NCBI RefSeq assembly: GCF_008064635.1
Contig: NZ_VRYZ01000009.1
Location: forward strand, 124,001 to 188,000
Source of the DNA: Parahaliea aestuarii
GTDB taxonomy: Bacteria; Pseudomonadota; Gammaproteobacteria; Pseudomonadales; Halieaceae
Length of the DNA: 64,000 nucleotides
Direction of reading: 5' to 3'
The first letter of the stretch is position 1; the number at the start of each line of letters is the position of its first letter. Positions 1 through 9,419 of this stretch are shown here, piece by piece. The notes beneath the pieces were generated by a model that saw only the letters and a list, made by a program, of their open reading frames with translations, was not told where the DNA came from and made no database searches. The position numbers and the translations under genes were made by a program.

Positions 1-623
1 AGTTCCTCGTAGTACAGGAAGTACGACTCGTCGAGTCCTTGGTGGGCCCTAATGATATCGCCGCGGATGAACATCGCCGCGCCATAGATAAAATCAAAGC
101 GGGTAGGGCGATGGCGATAACAGTTGACTTTATCGAGTGGGAGTCCCCGCAAGTACTTGCGCTCCATGCCCAACAGGCGTGAATAGCGGCCACCGCCTGC
201 ACATTGAATCGTGTCTGAGTTCAGATGTACGATGGTTGGCCCCCAGACAGCCACCGACGGATCAGTTGAAGTGGCATCGAGCAGAGCAGAAAGCGCCCCA
301 GGACACAGTGTCAGGTCATTATTGAGGAGCCAGTAGTAGTCCGCAGGCGCATCGATTTCTGCTGCCCTAAAGCCGGCGTTCATTCCGCCAGCAAAACCTA
401 GGTTATGAGAATTCTGGATGAAGCAGACATCGAGGTCGCCATGTCGTTCGATCCAGTCTGCTATTTGCTCGCAGGAGTGATCTTGAGAACCATTGTCAAC
501 GGGATAGAGCCGGACTCTGCAGCGGCTGCTATTTCGCAAAATCTCTTCGGCTATTGAGCTCAGACAGGCAATGGTGTCTACCGGGCTGTTCCAGTTGAGT
601 ACGATAACTGCGATATCTTGCAC
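1..623 (-). CDS. GT2 family glycosyltransferase, rhamnosyltransferase-like (3' end outside window)
   Basis: Reading the minus strand from a GTG at 623 gives a GT-A fold start (VIVLNWNSP), then DNGSQD, NLGFAGGMNAGF, the metal-binding stretch LLNNDLT and later YGAAMFIRGD and LYYEE. This order is typical of the WbbL/RfbF-like GT2 rhamnosyltransferase group, which transfers sugars from nucleotide donors at the cytoplasmic face of the inner membrane. The gene runs off the left edge, so its C-terminus is missing. The start is uncertain: AGGAG lies 13 nt before the GTG, and the frame stays open upstream to and beyond 780 with no ATG. It is divergent from the exporter operon at 784. Confidence 0.8.
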   Translation of the reverse strand, partial: MQDIAVIVLNWNSPVDTIACLSSIAEEILRNSSRCRVRLYPVDNGSQDHSCEQIADWIERHGDLDVCFIQNSHNLGFAGGMNAGFRAAEIDAPADYYWLLNNDLTLCPGALSALLDATSTDPSVAVWGPTIVHLNSDTIQCAGGGRYSRLLGMERKYLRGLPLDKVNCYRHRPTRFDFIYGAAMFIRGDIIRAHQGLDESYFLYYEE

Positions 624-672
624 AGTATTGGCTGGGCTCCTGGCTGGCTTGTTCGTCTGTGGATGCGGCGCA

Positions 673-701
673 TTGTTGAGAGTGAGCGCAACCGATATAC
701 T
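673..701 (+). promoter_or_regulatory. Candidate sigma70 promoter for the exporter operon
   Basis: TTGTTG (673-678) and TATACT (696-701) are separated by 17 nt, about 80 nt before the ATG of the ABC permease at 784. The -10 matches consensus at five of six positions, the -35 only in its first half. It lies between two divergent genes, where a promoter is needed. Sequence resemblance only. Confidence 0.35.
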
Positions 702-783
702 CGCGTTCGTCCCAATATAACGCAACAACTGCCAAACAATCCTGTTTCCCGGTGGGAACCCAGTACTTTGTGAAATCCACTCA

Positions 784-1560
784 ATGACGCTCTCCCAGTA
801 TATACGCTTGATCGATGTCCAGGCCAAATTTGCCCTGAAAGCTGATGCCTCCCGCTATTTCCTCGGGTACGTCTGGTGGATTCTGGAACCGCTGCTGTAC
901 GTTGGCGTTTTCTATGTGGTGTTCAATGTTATTTTGAATTCACGGCATCCGGACTTTCTCACTTTTCTAATGTGCGGTAAGTTGCCGTTTGTCTGGTTTT
1001 CGAAAAGTGTCATCACGGGGTCAAATGCCATCGTTAGCAACGCTGGGTTGATTGGAAAAATCAACGTTCCTAAAACCCTCTTTCCTATGGCTCGGATTCA
1101 GGAGGGTGTGTATAAGCAGATGGCGGTTTTTGCCCTGCTGATTGCTGTCGTAGTTATCAACGGCTACAGCCCATCCTGGATTTGGCTTTGGTTGCTACCG
1201 GTAATCGCGCTTAACTATTTGATGATTGTAGCTTGTGCGTTCGTGGGGGCGGTGCTGGTTTGTTACTTCCGTGATTTCAGCATGATTATCTCGCTTGGAA
1301 TGACTTTCCTGATGTTCACTTCCGGCATTTTCTGGGATGTGCGAACCCTGTCGGACCCCGCACTGACCGAACTTATCCTCAACGTGAACCCCGTCGCGTT
1401 TATTCTGGACGCCTATCGCCAGATTCTGATGGGCGGGGTGGCTCCCGACCTGGGTGGGATGCTTCGGTATGCTCTCATCTTCGGCATGCTTGCTGCCGGG
1501 ATGGTGTTCATTATGCGTAAACTGAGCCAGGCCCTGGCTCTCAAGGCACTGACAGCATGA
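784..1560 (+). CDS. wzm: ABC-2 type polysaccharide exporter permease (Wzm/KpsM-like)
   Basis: This 258-residue integral membrane protein has about six hydrophobic segments and the ABC-2 permease layout: an amphipathic N-terminus (RLIDVQAKFALKADASRYFL), the first membrane span near residues 28-50, and a C-terminal pair of spans after the NPVAFILDAYRQILMGG loop. That loop is characteristic of the Wzm/TagG/KpsM exporters. It should form the inner-membrane channel that moves a finished, lipid-linked glycan to the periplasm. The stop overlaps the ATPase start by 4 nt (ATGA), the usual translational coupling of this pair. It implies an ABC-dependent rather than Wzx/Wzy pathway for at least one polymer made here. 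Confidence 0.88.
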   Translation: MTLSQYIRLIDVQAKFALKADASRYFLGYVWWILEPLLYVGVFYVVFNVILNSRHPDFLTFLMCGKLPFVWFSKSVITGSNAIVSNAGLIGKINVPKTLFPMARIQEGVYKQMAVFALLIAVVVINGYSPSWIWLWLLPVIALNYLMIVACAFVGAVLVCYFRDFSMIISLGMTFLMFTSGIFWDVRTLSDPALTELILNVNPVAFILDAYRQILMGGVAPDLGGMLRYALIFGMLAAGMVFIMRKLSQALALKALTA

Positions 1561-2276
1561 GCCGGCAAAGCGACGCTATTCTTGAACTCGACGGTGTCTA
1601 TCTCAACTACTCGGCCGGCAAGAACCATTTTTCCGAGGGGGTGCATCACGTCCTTGAGGATGTCTCCCTGACATTAACCGAGGGTGAGACGCTTGGTGTT
1701 ATTGGTCGTAATGGCTGTGGCAAGACCACTATTCTCCGGCTAATGGGGGGGATAATCGCCCCAACCAAAGGCTCTGTTTGGCAGCGACCAGGTACCGCTT
1801 CAGCCTTGCTCTCGATCGGCCTCGGGTTTCGAGGCGACCTGTCGGGTAGGGATAATGCACTCCTGTCAGCGATGATGCAGGGTGCTAGTCGACGCCATGC
1901 CATGTCTTTCCTGGAGGAAATCAAGGAGTTCTCCGAATTGGGCGAATCCTTTGAGGAGCCGGTCAAAACCTATTCTTCCGGTATGCGATCACGTCTTGGT
2001 TTTACCACTGCGTTGATTACGCATGTGGACATTTTACTTATAGACGAAGTGCTTAGTGTTGGTGACGCGCATTTCAAGAATAAAGCAGAGAGAGCAATGA
2101 GAGAGCGATTGAGCGGCGATCAGACCGTAGTATTTGTGTCTCATGCCGACAAGCAGATCGAGTCACTGTGTGATCGAGCGATCTGGATTAATAACGGGCG
2201 TATCGCGTGCGGAGGGGAAACTTCCGAAGTGGTCAGCGCGTATCGTGAATCCATTGAAAAATCGAATAACGGATAG
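1557..2276 (+). CDS. wzt: ABC exporter ATPase (Wzt/KpsT-like, short form)
   Basis: The 239-residue nucleotide-binding subunit pairs with the permease just upstream. Walker A is GRNGCGKT (residues 50-57), the signature is SSGMR (from about 140), Walker B is ILLIDE (159-164), and a switch histidine follows in VFVSHAD. It ends soon after the ATPase domain and lacks the C-terminal carbohydrate-binding domain of Escherichia coli O8/O9a Wzt. It therefore resembles KpsT/TagH-type exporters that do not read a modified chain end. A 203-nt gap with no gene separates it from cysH. Confidence 0.88.
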   Translation: MSRQSDAILELDGVYLNYSAGKNHFSEGVHHVLEDVSLTLTEGETLGVIGRNGCGKTTILRLMGGIIAPTKGSVWQRPGTASALLSIGLGFRGDLSGRDNALLSAMMQGASRRHAMSFLEEIKEFSELGESFEEPVKTYSSGMRSRLGFTTALITHVDILLIDEVLSVGDAHFKNKAERAMRERLSGDQTVVFVSHADKQIESLCDRAIWINNGRIACGGETSEVVSAYRESIEKSNNG

Positions 2277-2479
2277 CTTCAGGTTACAGCAGGGCGTAAT
2301 AAAACGAGCTAGTCCATTGTCGGCTTTTCGTAGCCAATGACCGAGTTGCCAGCAACCTATACCGATCGCAGTAGTGAATAAAATCGGGAGTAGATGGCGT
2401 TGTTGTGTGAGTATTCTGATGCAGTAGTTTGTAAGCTGTAGATAATGAGTGGGTAGACCCCCGCAAGTGTGAGGGAGAG

Positions 2480-3139
2480 ATGAACTTTGAAGAACTAAAG
2501 GGCTGGATAACAGAAGCGCAAAACGGAGGCTCTCGCTTGTTCAGTAGTTGTTCGTTTCAAACCCATAGCCTGCCTTTGCTGCACATGATCAGCCGGATCA
2601 ATTCCGGTATTTGCATTGCGTTCATCGATACGGGCTACCACTTTCCGGAAACCCTGTCGTTCAGAGACAGAGTTGCGGAAGAGTTTGGGCTGCGGAACCT
2701 GGTGAATTTGCGGTCGTCCATGCCGAAGTCCATGCAGAAGGATTCGCATGGCCACCTGATTTACACATCGGATCCTGACCACTGCTGTGCGATTAACAAG
2801 GTTGACCCCCTGGATTCATTACTGCTGAACCACGATTACTGGATAAACGGGGTTCGTGCCGACCAGAGCAAGGCACGGGCAGAAATGACCCTTGTCCAGA
2901 ACGCTCCTCATGGCTGCAAACGGCTCCATCCCATGCTGGAGTGGGACAACAGGAAGATCTGGCAGTACATCAAGGAATTCGACCTGCCCAGGCATCCCTT
3001 GGACAGTGCTGGGTACCTTAGCATTGGCTGTGAGCCATGTACCCGGCGAATTGACCCGGAGCAATCAGAACGCGAGGCGCGCTGGTTTGGCATGAATAAG
3101 ACCGAATGTGGGTTGCATACTGAGCTTATTAACAAATGA
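2480..3139 (+). CDS. cysH: Phosphoadenylyl/adenylyl-sulfate reductase-like protein
   Basis: This 219-residue protein has the CysH fold: FSSCSFQTHS near residue 21, IDTGYHFPETL (49-59), GVRADQSKARA (124-134) and the C-terminal catalytic motif KTECGLH with Cys210. The pairs Cys102-Cys103 and Cys184-x-x-Cys187 are the four ligands of the [4Fe-4S] cluster found in APS-reducing members, so it probably reduces APS to sulfite and AMP with thioredoxin. The start has GAGG 5 nt upstream. It overlaps the next SDR gene by 4 nt (ATGA), so it belongs to the polysaccharide operon and not to a cysteine operon. Its sulfite could feed the SQD1-like enzyme at 27737; that link is inference. Confidence 0.85.
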   Translation: MNFEELKGWITEAQNGGSRLFSSCSFQTHSLPLLHMISRINSGICIAFIDTGYHFPETLSFRDRVAEEFGLRNLVNLRSSMPKSMQKDSHGHLIYTSDPDHCCAINKVDPLDSLLLNHDYWINGVRADQSKARAEMTLVQNAPHGCKRLHPMLEWDNRKIWQYIKEFDLPRHPLDSAGYLSIGCEPCTRRIDPEQSEREARWFGMNKTECGLHTELINK

Positions 3140-4080
3140 AAGTACTGGTTACTGGTGGTGCCGGCTATATTGGCAGCAAACTCGTCGAAACGCTTTCGTG
3201 CCATGACGAGGTTTCCGAGATTGTCATCTACGATAATCTTGCGAATCATAACTTCGATGTGTTTTTGCATCTGCAATTGGCGAAAAGCGCCAGGGTTCGG
3301 TTCATCCGGGGGGACATCCTGGACCGCAGAAACCTCGTCAGAAGTCTGGATGGTGTCGATATCGTCTACCATCTGGCGGCACGGGTTTCTACACCTCATG
3401 CAGTATCTGACCATCACGCGCTGGAGCAAGTGAATCACTGGGGCACGGCAGAACTGGCTTCCGCACTTGAGGAGCCGCAGCACCGGCATTGTCGCCTCGT
3501 ATACTTGAGCAGTACGGCAGTGTATGGAGCCTCTGATAGCCCCGCGAATGAAGACACCCCGCCACAACCCTCCACTCATTATGGCACTTCCAAACTCCGG
3601 GGAGAGGCGCAGGTTCAGCGCCTGGTAGATGCCGGTCGGGCCACTATTATCCGCTCGGGGAATGTGTTTGGCTTTAGCCCCTGCACCCGCTTCGATGCGG
3701 TAATTAATCGCTTTGCCTTCGAAGCCAATTTCAGTGGGCGCATCACCATTCATGGGAGCGGTCGTCAGCGCCGTTCTTACCTGAGTGTGACGGAGCTCTG
3801 TGGCTTGCTTGCCGAGTTGCTGACCAGCACCGTTCCTCCCGCGCTATACAACTACGCCGTGCACGAGCTTTCGGTGCTCGACCTGGTGGGAGTATTTAAG
3901 GAGGCATTGCCTGATCTGGAGTTCATTTTTGTGGACCAGCATCTTGCGCTGGGAAGCTATACAGTCGACAGCCGGCGTCTAGCGAGTCATTACGCCGCAC
4001 CTGCCGTCCGTTCAATTGATACTGAACTCTCTGAACTGGTTTCCAGCTTTTCTTTTGGGGCGGCGCTAGGTAATGGGTAA
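3136..4080 (+). CDS. NAD-dependent sugar-nucleotide epimerase/dehydratase (extended SDR)
   Basis: The 314-residue protein begins with the Rossmann motif TGGAGYIG (residues 6-13). It has the extended-SDR active-site elements SSTAVYG (125-131) and Tyr149-x-x-x-Lys153 (HYGTSK). It resembles the UDP-glucose 4-epimerase/4,6-dehydratase group, which acts on nucleotide sugars in the cytoplasm. The C-terminal substrate domain is too divergent to name the sugar. The gene overlaps cysH by 4 nt upstream and the large transferase by 8 nt downstream, so the three are probably co-translated. Confidence 0.8.
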   Translation: MKVLVTGGAGYIGSKLVETLSCHDEVSEIVIYDNLANHNFDVFLHLQLAKSARVRFIRGDILDRRNLVRSLDGVDIVYHLAARVSTPHAVSDHHALEQVNHWGTAELASALEEPQHRHCRLVYLSSTAVYGASDSPANEDTPPQPSTHYGTSKLRGEAQVQRLVDAGRATIIRSGNVFGFSPCTRFDAVINRFAFEANFSGRITIHGSGRQRRSYLSVTELCGLLAELLTSTVPPALYNYAVHELSVLDLVGVFKEALPDLEFIFVDQHLALGSYTVDSRRLASHYAAPAVRSIDTELSELVSSFSFGAALGNG

Positions 4081-7000
4081 TCGTAGTGACTTGGTTACGG
4101 TGGTTATCGATTGCCGGGGCGGGGTTGTTGAGCTTGAGCGATCACTAGCCAGCATCGGCAAGCAGTCTCTATGTGAGTGTCCTCACGTAGTCGTGCTGTG
4201 TGATGGGTCTGACATCTCCCAAGCCGAGGCCAGTAAGAGCATTGCTCAATTCCCATGGCTGCTGAGAATCGACCTGGTTCAGGAGGGCTCGGGCTGCTCG
4301 TTGGCGGAGTTGCTGTCATTGGTTCGTGGCTGCTATACGATTCTTCTGTGTAGTGGTGACATTCTTCACGTTAATGCTCTGGAGATGTTGGTAGATAAAG
4401 CGGAACAATGCGGCCAATCTCTGGTTGTTGGCCCTGTACGTTACTGGGCTGACTCGCGTTGCTGGACCCACCCCAGCATCGACAGCTACATGGCCAGCCT
4501 AGGTACAACGCGCGCAATAGATCTGCTTGAGTACACCCTTAATCAAAAGGCCATCATTACGCTGTATCCAACCTCGCTATTGCTGTCTGGTCAGGTAAGT
4601 GGTTGCCGTCTGGAAAAACTCAGCGAGTACTTGGTAGATCGTTACTCGGCTGAGGTCCCGAACTACGGGCGAGCATACAATATACCTGCCAAGCGAGCGA
4701 CTGTGGCGCCCGACGTCTCCCGAGGTCATCTTCCTCTGGAAGGCCTGGAAAGTGGAAAACGTAACTTGGGCGCATGGCTTATCGGCGAAAGGCGCGGACT
4801 CGGCGCTGAAGACAACGGTATAGCTTTATTTAACTATTTAACAGGCCACGTTCCGGGTGTTGAATGCTACTACGTGCTTGATCAGAAAGCGGGAATAGAG
4901 TTTCCCGACAATGTATCTGACAGAGTGCTTGTTAAAGGCTCCCCGGCATGGAAAGACGCTCTGGAACGTAGCTGTGTCTTCTGTTTTACCGATAGCGCAG
5001 CAGACATCCTATTATCAAACGCAGATGTCAGCGACTACCTGGATCGCACCTTTGTATTCTTGACTCATGGGGTGCTGGCATACTCGCCGGGTGTTTACCC
5101 CAGAGATCACCCCTATATCGATCAGGTTATAGCGACGTCGAGAGCCGACGCCATAGCTGCGAATGAGACGTGGGGCTTCCCCTTCTCACGTTTCGCTTTT
5201 ACAGGCTTGCCGCGCTGGGACAAACTGAAAATCGGGCAAAGCGATAGTAGGGATATATTAGTATGCCCTACTTGGCGAAAGTCATTGAACTCCGATTTCT
5301 GGGACGGAAAGTGTGGCCCCGAAGAGGAGCACTTACAGGTATTTCGTGAAAGCCAGTTCTATGACGGTTGGAAAAGCTTACTCTGCAATAAAGAGCTGCA
5401 TAGCCTGTTAGAGCAAGAGAACCTACGGATAAGGGTTCGTCTGCATTTCAGGTTTGGCGTTTATATGCCCGTTTTCGAGGAATTGGCGAGCGAAAGAATT
5501 CGCATCGATCCGGTAGAGAGTGAAGTTGGTATTGGCCAGGTGATGCAGTCATGTATTGCGCTGATTACCGATTACTCTAGCATCATGTGGGATATGGCCT
5601 ACATGGAGAAGCCTACCATCTGCTATCAGTTCGATAAACCGGCAATGTTGGCCGAACGTGGGAGGAGCGCATTTTCGCTTCCCGACGAAGAGATGGTGGC
5701 GGAGGTATGTTACTCCATCGAGGGTGTTACAAGTGTCCTGGAAAGGCTCGTCTCTACGGGGTTCACACTGGATGAAGAACAACAGGCCAAGCTGAAACGG
5801 TATGTTCCCCAGCGTGACGGAAAAAGTTGCCATCGCGTATACCAGGAAGTATCAGACAAGCTGTGCCGAATTTGCCCGTCTTCTGTAACTCCTCGGCGCG
5901 AGTTGAGCGAAAATGAGCTTCCCTTACGCAGTGTTGATCAAGCGCTTGAGTGCTGGTCTGGCAATGGGCGGGTATTCCTGTTGGGGCCTAAAAGCGGCAG
6001 TGGCGGTGAAACCCAAGCGCTATTGTGTTCAGAACTAGGAAATATTGAAAATACAACGGCGGACGACTTCATACTGGTTGAGCCATATATGCAGGCCTCA
6101 TCTGACTGGGCTGAGTACTTTTTCAACTGGGAAAAAACACGCGAACTGCTTGAAAGGATTTGTAACCTAAAAGAGCGCAATGGTGTAAGAATCGGCATTG
6201 CTTTACCGGTAGCCTACTGTTTTCGACATCTTATCTCAAAGTACCTTTCTGCCTTCGATGTGGTGGCGGACGCGATAGACCAGTACCGCCAGCCGCAGGA
6301 CAGCATCCATAGTTGTGACGTCTCGGTGATCGTGCCGGTTTTTAATGGTGAGCGCTATCTCGCGCGGTGTATAGAGTCGGTACTGAAACAACAGTTTGGC
6401 GGTTCTTTCGAACTGCTGGTTGTTGATGATGGCAGTACAGACAGTACAGCCAAGATAGTTGAGTCATTTCAGGCTGAACACGGTGGCATTACCCTGATTC
6501 GTCAGAGTAATTCCCGCCAGGGTGTTGCCCGAAACCGGGGGATGCTTGCTGCGCGCGGTAAATACATTACATTTCTGGACGCGGACGATGTGCTTCCGCA
6601 GCATGCGATAGCAGAACTATGGTGCCAAACCGCCGAGACAGAGCAGGACTTGGGTATTGCGTTGGTGGCTTCGACCAGCGGACCCTTTGCCCCGCAAAGA
6701 ATCAATCAGTCCTACTATCACTATACTCAAGGTCCTTATGCTGTCTCAGCAGAAAGCTGGCCGCATGTATTCTATGATCCCAGCTGTGTCGGCAAGCTTT
6801 ATCGGAAGACTTTCCTGATTGAAAATGGTCTCTTCTTCCCGCAGTCCTACCATGAAGACCAGTTGTTCTGCATGCAACTTTTCGCGACGGGTGTAAGTGC
6901 CAGCGTTGTTAAGGAAATTCTTTACTTCTACATGGCTCGGCAGGAAGAGGGCGTTCAGTCTGGAACGCAAACCTTCACGCTGGAAAAACTGACACAGATA

Positions 7001-7786
7001 ACACGCATTGGTTTGGCAGTGGCCACCATTCTAAAAAATACAGCCCTATTACCCGATGTCGTTGATCACGCGATCGGCTTCTTGTTGATTCGATATGACC
7101 GCTACCTCTGGAAGCGCGATCAGTTAGGGCAGGGTCTAGATAGTATATTGGCAGACAAAGTTGCCTTAAGGGCATTGTCAGCGTTCCTTGGGGCCGCTCC
7201 GGACCACCTTATTCTGAACTCCTGCAAGTACAATGCCGTAATCTTTCTTCTACTGAAGCGGCAGGAGTTTGAACGTTGTGAGCAATGGCTTAGTGGCGAT
7301 AGGCAAGATGTGGCCGGTTATCTTGTAGGTAGGGGAGCTGTTTCCCTTGAAGAAATGGAGCAAGTGCTGAGCGGCGCAAAGTGGCAGTTTCAGTTTAATT
7401 ACTATCGGGCAGTTGAAGTGGGCGTCCGAACCTCCGGCGCGGGATGGGATATCACGCTGGTGACAGATATGTCATACGGGTACCGTTTGGGTTCCATAAT
7501 TGTTAACTGGGTAAAGAAGCCACTAAGTATATTGATGGCTCCATGGCATTTCTCGGTACTGCTCTTCGACATGATCTCTCCCAGAGGAAGAAAAAGAGAG
7601 CAGGCCCGGCGACAGGCACTGCAGGCGACTTCTCTTCAAGGGCTTGAGATACACTCGGATTACGTTATAAAAACAGCTGCCTACCGACTGGGTGTACTAC
7701 TTTTGGAAGCTGCCGTATTCAAAGGTCCGAAGTTGTCCGAGCTGCCAGAGAGAATAAGAACGATCTATATGGAAACGAAGAATTAA
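4073..7786 (+). CDS. Three-part protein: GT2-like, CDP-glycerol glycerophosphotransferase-like, GT2
   Basis: This 1237-residue protein has three regions. Residues 1-200 look like a degenerate GT2 domain (VTVVIDCRG start, no clear DXD). Residues about 230-580 resemble the TagB/TagF polyglycerol-phosphate polymerase fold, with FLTHGV, FTGLPRWDKL, VCPTWRKSL and ITDYSSIMWDMA. Residues about 750-960 form a canonical GT2 domain (VSVIVPVFNGE, DDG at 785-787, DADD at 836-839). The tail carries two YRLG motifs (1137-1140 and 1204-1207). It probably adds polyol-phosphate and sugar units to an exported polymer in the cytoplasm. Whether the donor is CDP-glycerol, CDP-ribitol or something else cannot be read from sequence. 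It overlaps the upstream SDR by 8 nt. Confidence 0.8.
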   Translation: MGNRSDLVTVVIDCRGGVVELERSLASIGKQSLCECPHVVVLCDGSDISQAEASKSIAQFPWLLRIDLVQEGSGCSLAELLSLVRGCYTILLCSGDILHVNALEMLVDKAEQCGQSLVVGPVRYWADSRCWTHPSIDSYMASLGTTRAIDLLEYTLNQKAIITLYPTSLLLSGQVSGCRLEKLSEYLVDRYSAEVPNYGRAYNIPAKRATVAPDVSRGHLPLEGLESGKRNLGAWLIGERRGLGAEDNGIALFNYLTGHVPGVECYYVLDQKAGIEFPDNVSDRVLVKGSPAWKDALERSCVFCFTDSAADILLSNADVSDYLDRTFVFLTHGVLAYSPGVYPRDHPYIDQVIATSRADAIAANETWGFPFSRFAFTGLPRWDKLKIGQSDSRDILVCPTWRKSLNSDFWDGKCGPEEEHLQVFRESQFYDGWKSLLCNKELHSLLEQENLRIRVRLHFRFGVYMPVFEELASERIRIDPVESEVGIGQVMQSCIALITDYSSIMWDMAYMEKPTICYQFDKPAMLAERGRSAFSLPDEEMVAEVCYSIEGVTSVLERLVSTGFTLDEEQQAKLKRYVPQRDGKSCHRVYQEVSDKLCRICPSSVTPRRELSENELPLRSVDQALECWSGNGRVFLLGPKSGSGGETQALLCSELGNIENTTADDFILVEPYMQASSDWAEYFFNWEKTRELLERICNLKERNGVRIGIALPVAYCFRHLISKYLSAFDVVADAIDQYRQPQDSIHSCDVSVIVPVFNGERYLARCIESVLKQQFGGSFELLVVDDGSTDSTAKIVESFQAEHGGITLIRQSNSRQGVARNRGMLAARGKYITFLDADDVLPQHAIAELWCQTAETEQDLGIALVASTSGPFAPQRINQSYYHYTQGPYAVSAESWPHVFYDPSCVGKLYRKTFLIENGLFFPQSYHEDQLFCMQLFATGVSASVVKEILYFYMARQEEGVQSGTQTFTLEKLTQITRIGLAVATILKNTALLPDVVDHAIGFLLIRYDRYLWKRDQLGQGLDSILADKVALRALSAFLGAAPDHLILNSCKYNAVIFLLLKRQEFERCEQWLSGDRQDVAGYLVGRGAVSLEEMEQVLSGAKWQFQFNYYRAVEVGVRTSGAGWDITLVTDMSYGYRLGSIIVNWVKKPLSILMAPWHFSVLLFDMISPRGRKREQARRQALQATSLQGLEIHSDYVIKTAAYRLGVLLLEAAVFKGPKLSELPERIRTIYMETKN

Positions 7787-7936
7787 ATTTTTACCCGGGA
7801 GTTCCTTCTTTGGAGTCGCCAACGAGTGGGGCGTACTCTTGTATAAGAATTGGGTAATTGGCGAGAGTTAGTACTTTTACTGTGAGGTTTGCCCGACCGA
7901 TAAGAAGGGTTGCGCCCACGTGGCCGGAGAAATTGG

Positions 7937-9403
7937 GTGTTATTCTATTCATTTGAATTTATGTATTTGTTTCTTCCTCTGGTGCTATGCGGTTACTTTG
8001 CTTTAGCCCGCTACTCTGGGGGTGGCTCCGCTCGTGTGCTACTGGTCCTTAGCTCTTTAGCCTTTTACGGCTGGTGGGATTACAAGTACATTGCACTTAT
8101 AGTCCCCTCAATCACATTCAACTATGTTCTTGGAGAGCGCCTTCTAAAGTATGGCCACCGAGGATTACTTGCATTTGGCGTGGCTTGTAACCTGGCGTTA
8201 ATAGGCTACTACAAGTACGCCAATTTCTTCGTGGACACGGTGAACTCGCTTGCTGGTAGCGAGTATGTAATCCGTCAGATTGCATTACCGCTTGCTATAT
8301 CATTCTTTACCTTTCAGCAGATCGCGTGGTTAGTCGACTGTAATGCAAAAAGAATTAACCGATCTCATGAATCACCGCTGAGCTATTGCCTCTTTGTACT
8401 ATTCTTTCCCCAGCTAATAGCTGGCCCTATCGTTCACCATTCCGAGATGATGCCGCAGTTCTCCAAGAGCGAAACGCTGCGCTTTGATTGGAGCAATTTC
8501 GCGGTGGGACTGAGCTTTTTTATTATAGGGCTGGGTAAGAAGGTTATCATTGCAGACAATGTTGCACCGTATTCCAATGCCGTTTTCGATGTTGCGGAGG
8601 CTGGAACAGCAGTAAGCACAGGAGATGCGTGGGTCGGTGTGCTTGCCTATACCTCGCAGATATACTTTGACTTCTCCGGCTATGCCGATATGGCGATTGG
8701 CCTGGCAAAGATGTTCAATATCGATCTTCCCATAAACTTCAATTCTCCCTACAAGGCTAAGTCGATCTCAGATTTTTGGCGTCGATGGCATATGACATTG
8801 AGCCGATTTCTGAGGGACTACATCTACATTCCCTGTGGCGGTAACCGAAAAGGGGAATGGAAGCGCCAGCGGAATTTAATGATCACAATGCTTTTGGGAG
8901 GTTTGTGGCATGGCGCCAGTTGGAATTTTGTTATCTGGGGCGCACTACATGGCTTGTACCTAGTGATAAATCACACGTGGACACGGCTCGTAAAGGTTCA
9001 TCTGCCTTGGTTTATTTCCTGGGGTCTAACGTTCCTCGTCGTGGTAATCGCTTGGGTCTTCTTCCGCGCCACCAGCTTTGATGCGGCGATTAGGATTATT
9101 GAAGCGATGCTGACTTTGACCAGGTCGTTGAATCTGACTCTGGTTGGTGACGAGGCTGTATGGCTGGTGATGGCCTCGCTTGCTGTGGCATTTCTTCTCC
9201 CGAATTCACAACAGCTACTCAATCGGCAGGAGTTCCTGCCATCAAGGCAGGGTGAGGTCCGCCAAAGTGACGGTTGGCTAAGCATAATTTCCCTGAATCG
9301 AAACTTCGTCTCGTTGTTTTTTTTACAGGCCACTGCGCTCATTTCAATCTGGTATCTCCTGGACCAGAATAGTTTGCAAGAATTCATCTACTTTCAGTTC
9401 TAA
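7937..9403 (+). CDS. MBOAT family O-acyltransferase (AlgI-like)
   Basis: A polytopic membrane protein of 488 residues with many hydrophobic spans and the MBOAT signature: the block SDFWRRWHMTLSRFLRDYIYIP and the region GGLWHGASWNF, whose His325 matches the catalytic histidine of AlgI/DltB, with a second histidine at 338. It should pass acyl (probably acetyl) groups across the inner membrane for glycan O-acylation. I chose the GTG at 7937 because GGAGA lies 7 nt upstream and the resulting LFYSFEF N-terminus matches AlgI proteins; a TTG at 7910 would add nine residues. The acceptor-side partner follows 16 nt downstream. Confidence 0.88.
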   Translation: MLFYSFEFMYLFLPLVLCGYFALARYSGGGSARVLLVLSSLAFYGWWDYKYIALIVPSITFNYVLGERLLKYGHRGLLAFGVACNLALIGYYKYANFFVDTVNSLAGSEYVIRQIALPLAISFFTFQQIAWLVDCNAKRINRSHESPLSYCLFVLFFPQLIAGPIVHHSEMMPQFSKSETLRFDWSNFAVGLSFFIIGLGKKVIIADNVAPYSNAVFDVAEAGTAVSTGDAWVGVLAYTSQIYFDFSGYADMAIGLAKMFNIDLPINFNSPYKAKSISDFWRRWHMTLSRFLRDYIYIPCGGNRKGEWKRQRNLMITMLLGGLWHGASWNFVIWGALHGLYLVINHTWTRLVKVHLPWFISWGLTFLVVVIAWVFFRATSFDAAIRIIEAMLTLTRSLNLTLVGDEAVWLVMASLAVAFLLPNSQQLLNRQEFLPSRQGEVRQSDGWLSIISLNRNFVSLFFLQATALISIWYLLDQNSLQEFIYFQF

Positions 9404-9419
9404 GGTTGGCAACGACGAA

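Noticed and set aside
624-783. Extension of the left-edge glycosyltransferase upstream to the exporter start codon
   Set aside because: The frame is open, but the extra residues do not resemble the GT2 N-terminus and the gap is needed for divergent promoters. The true start remains uncertain.
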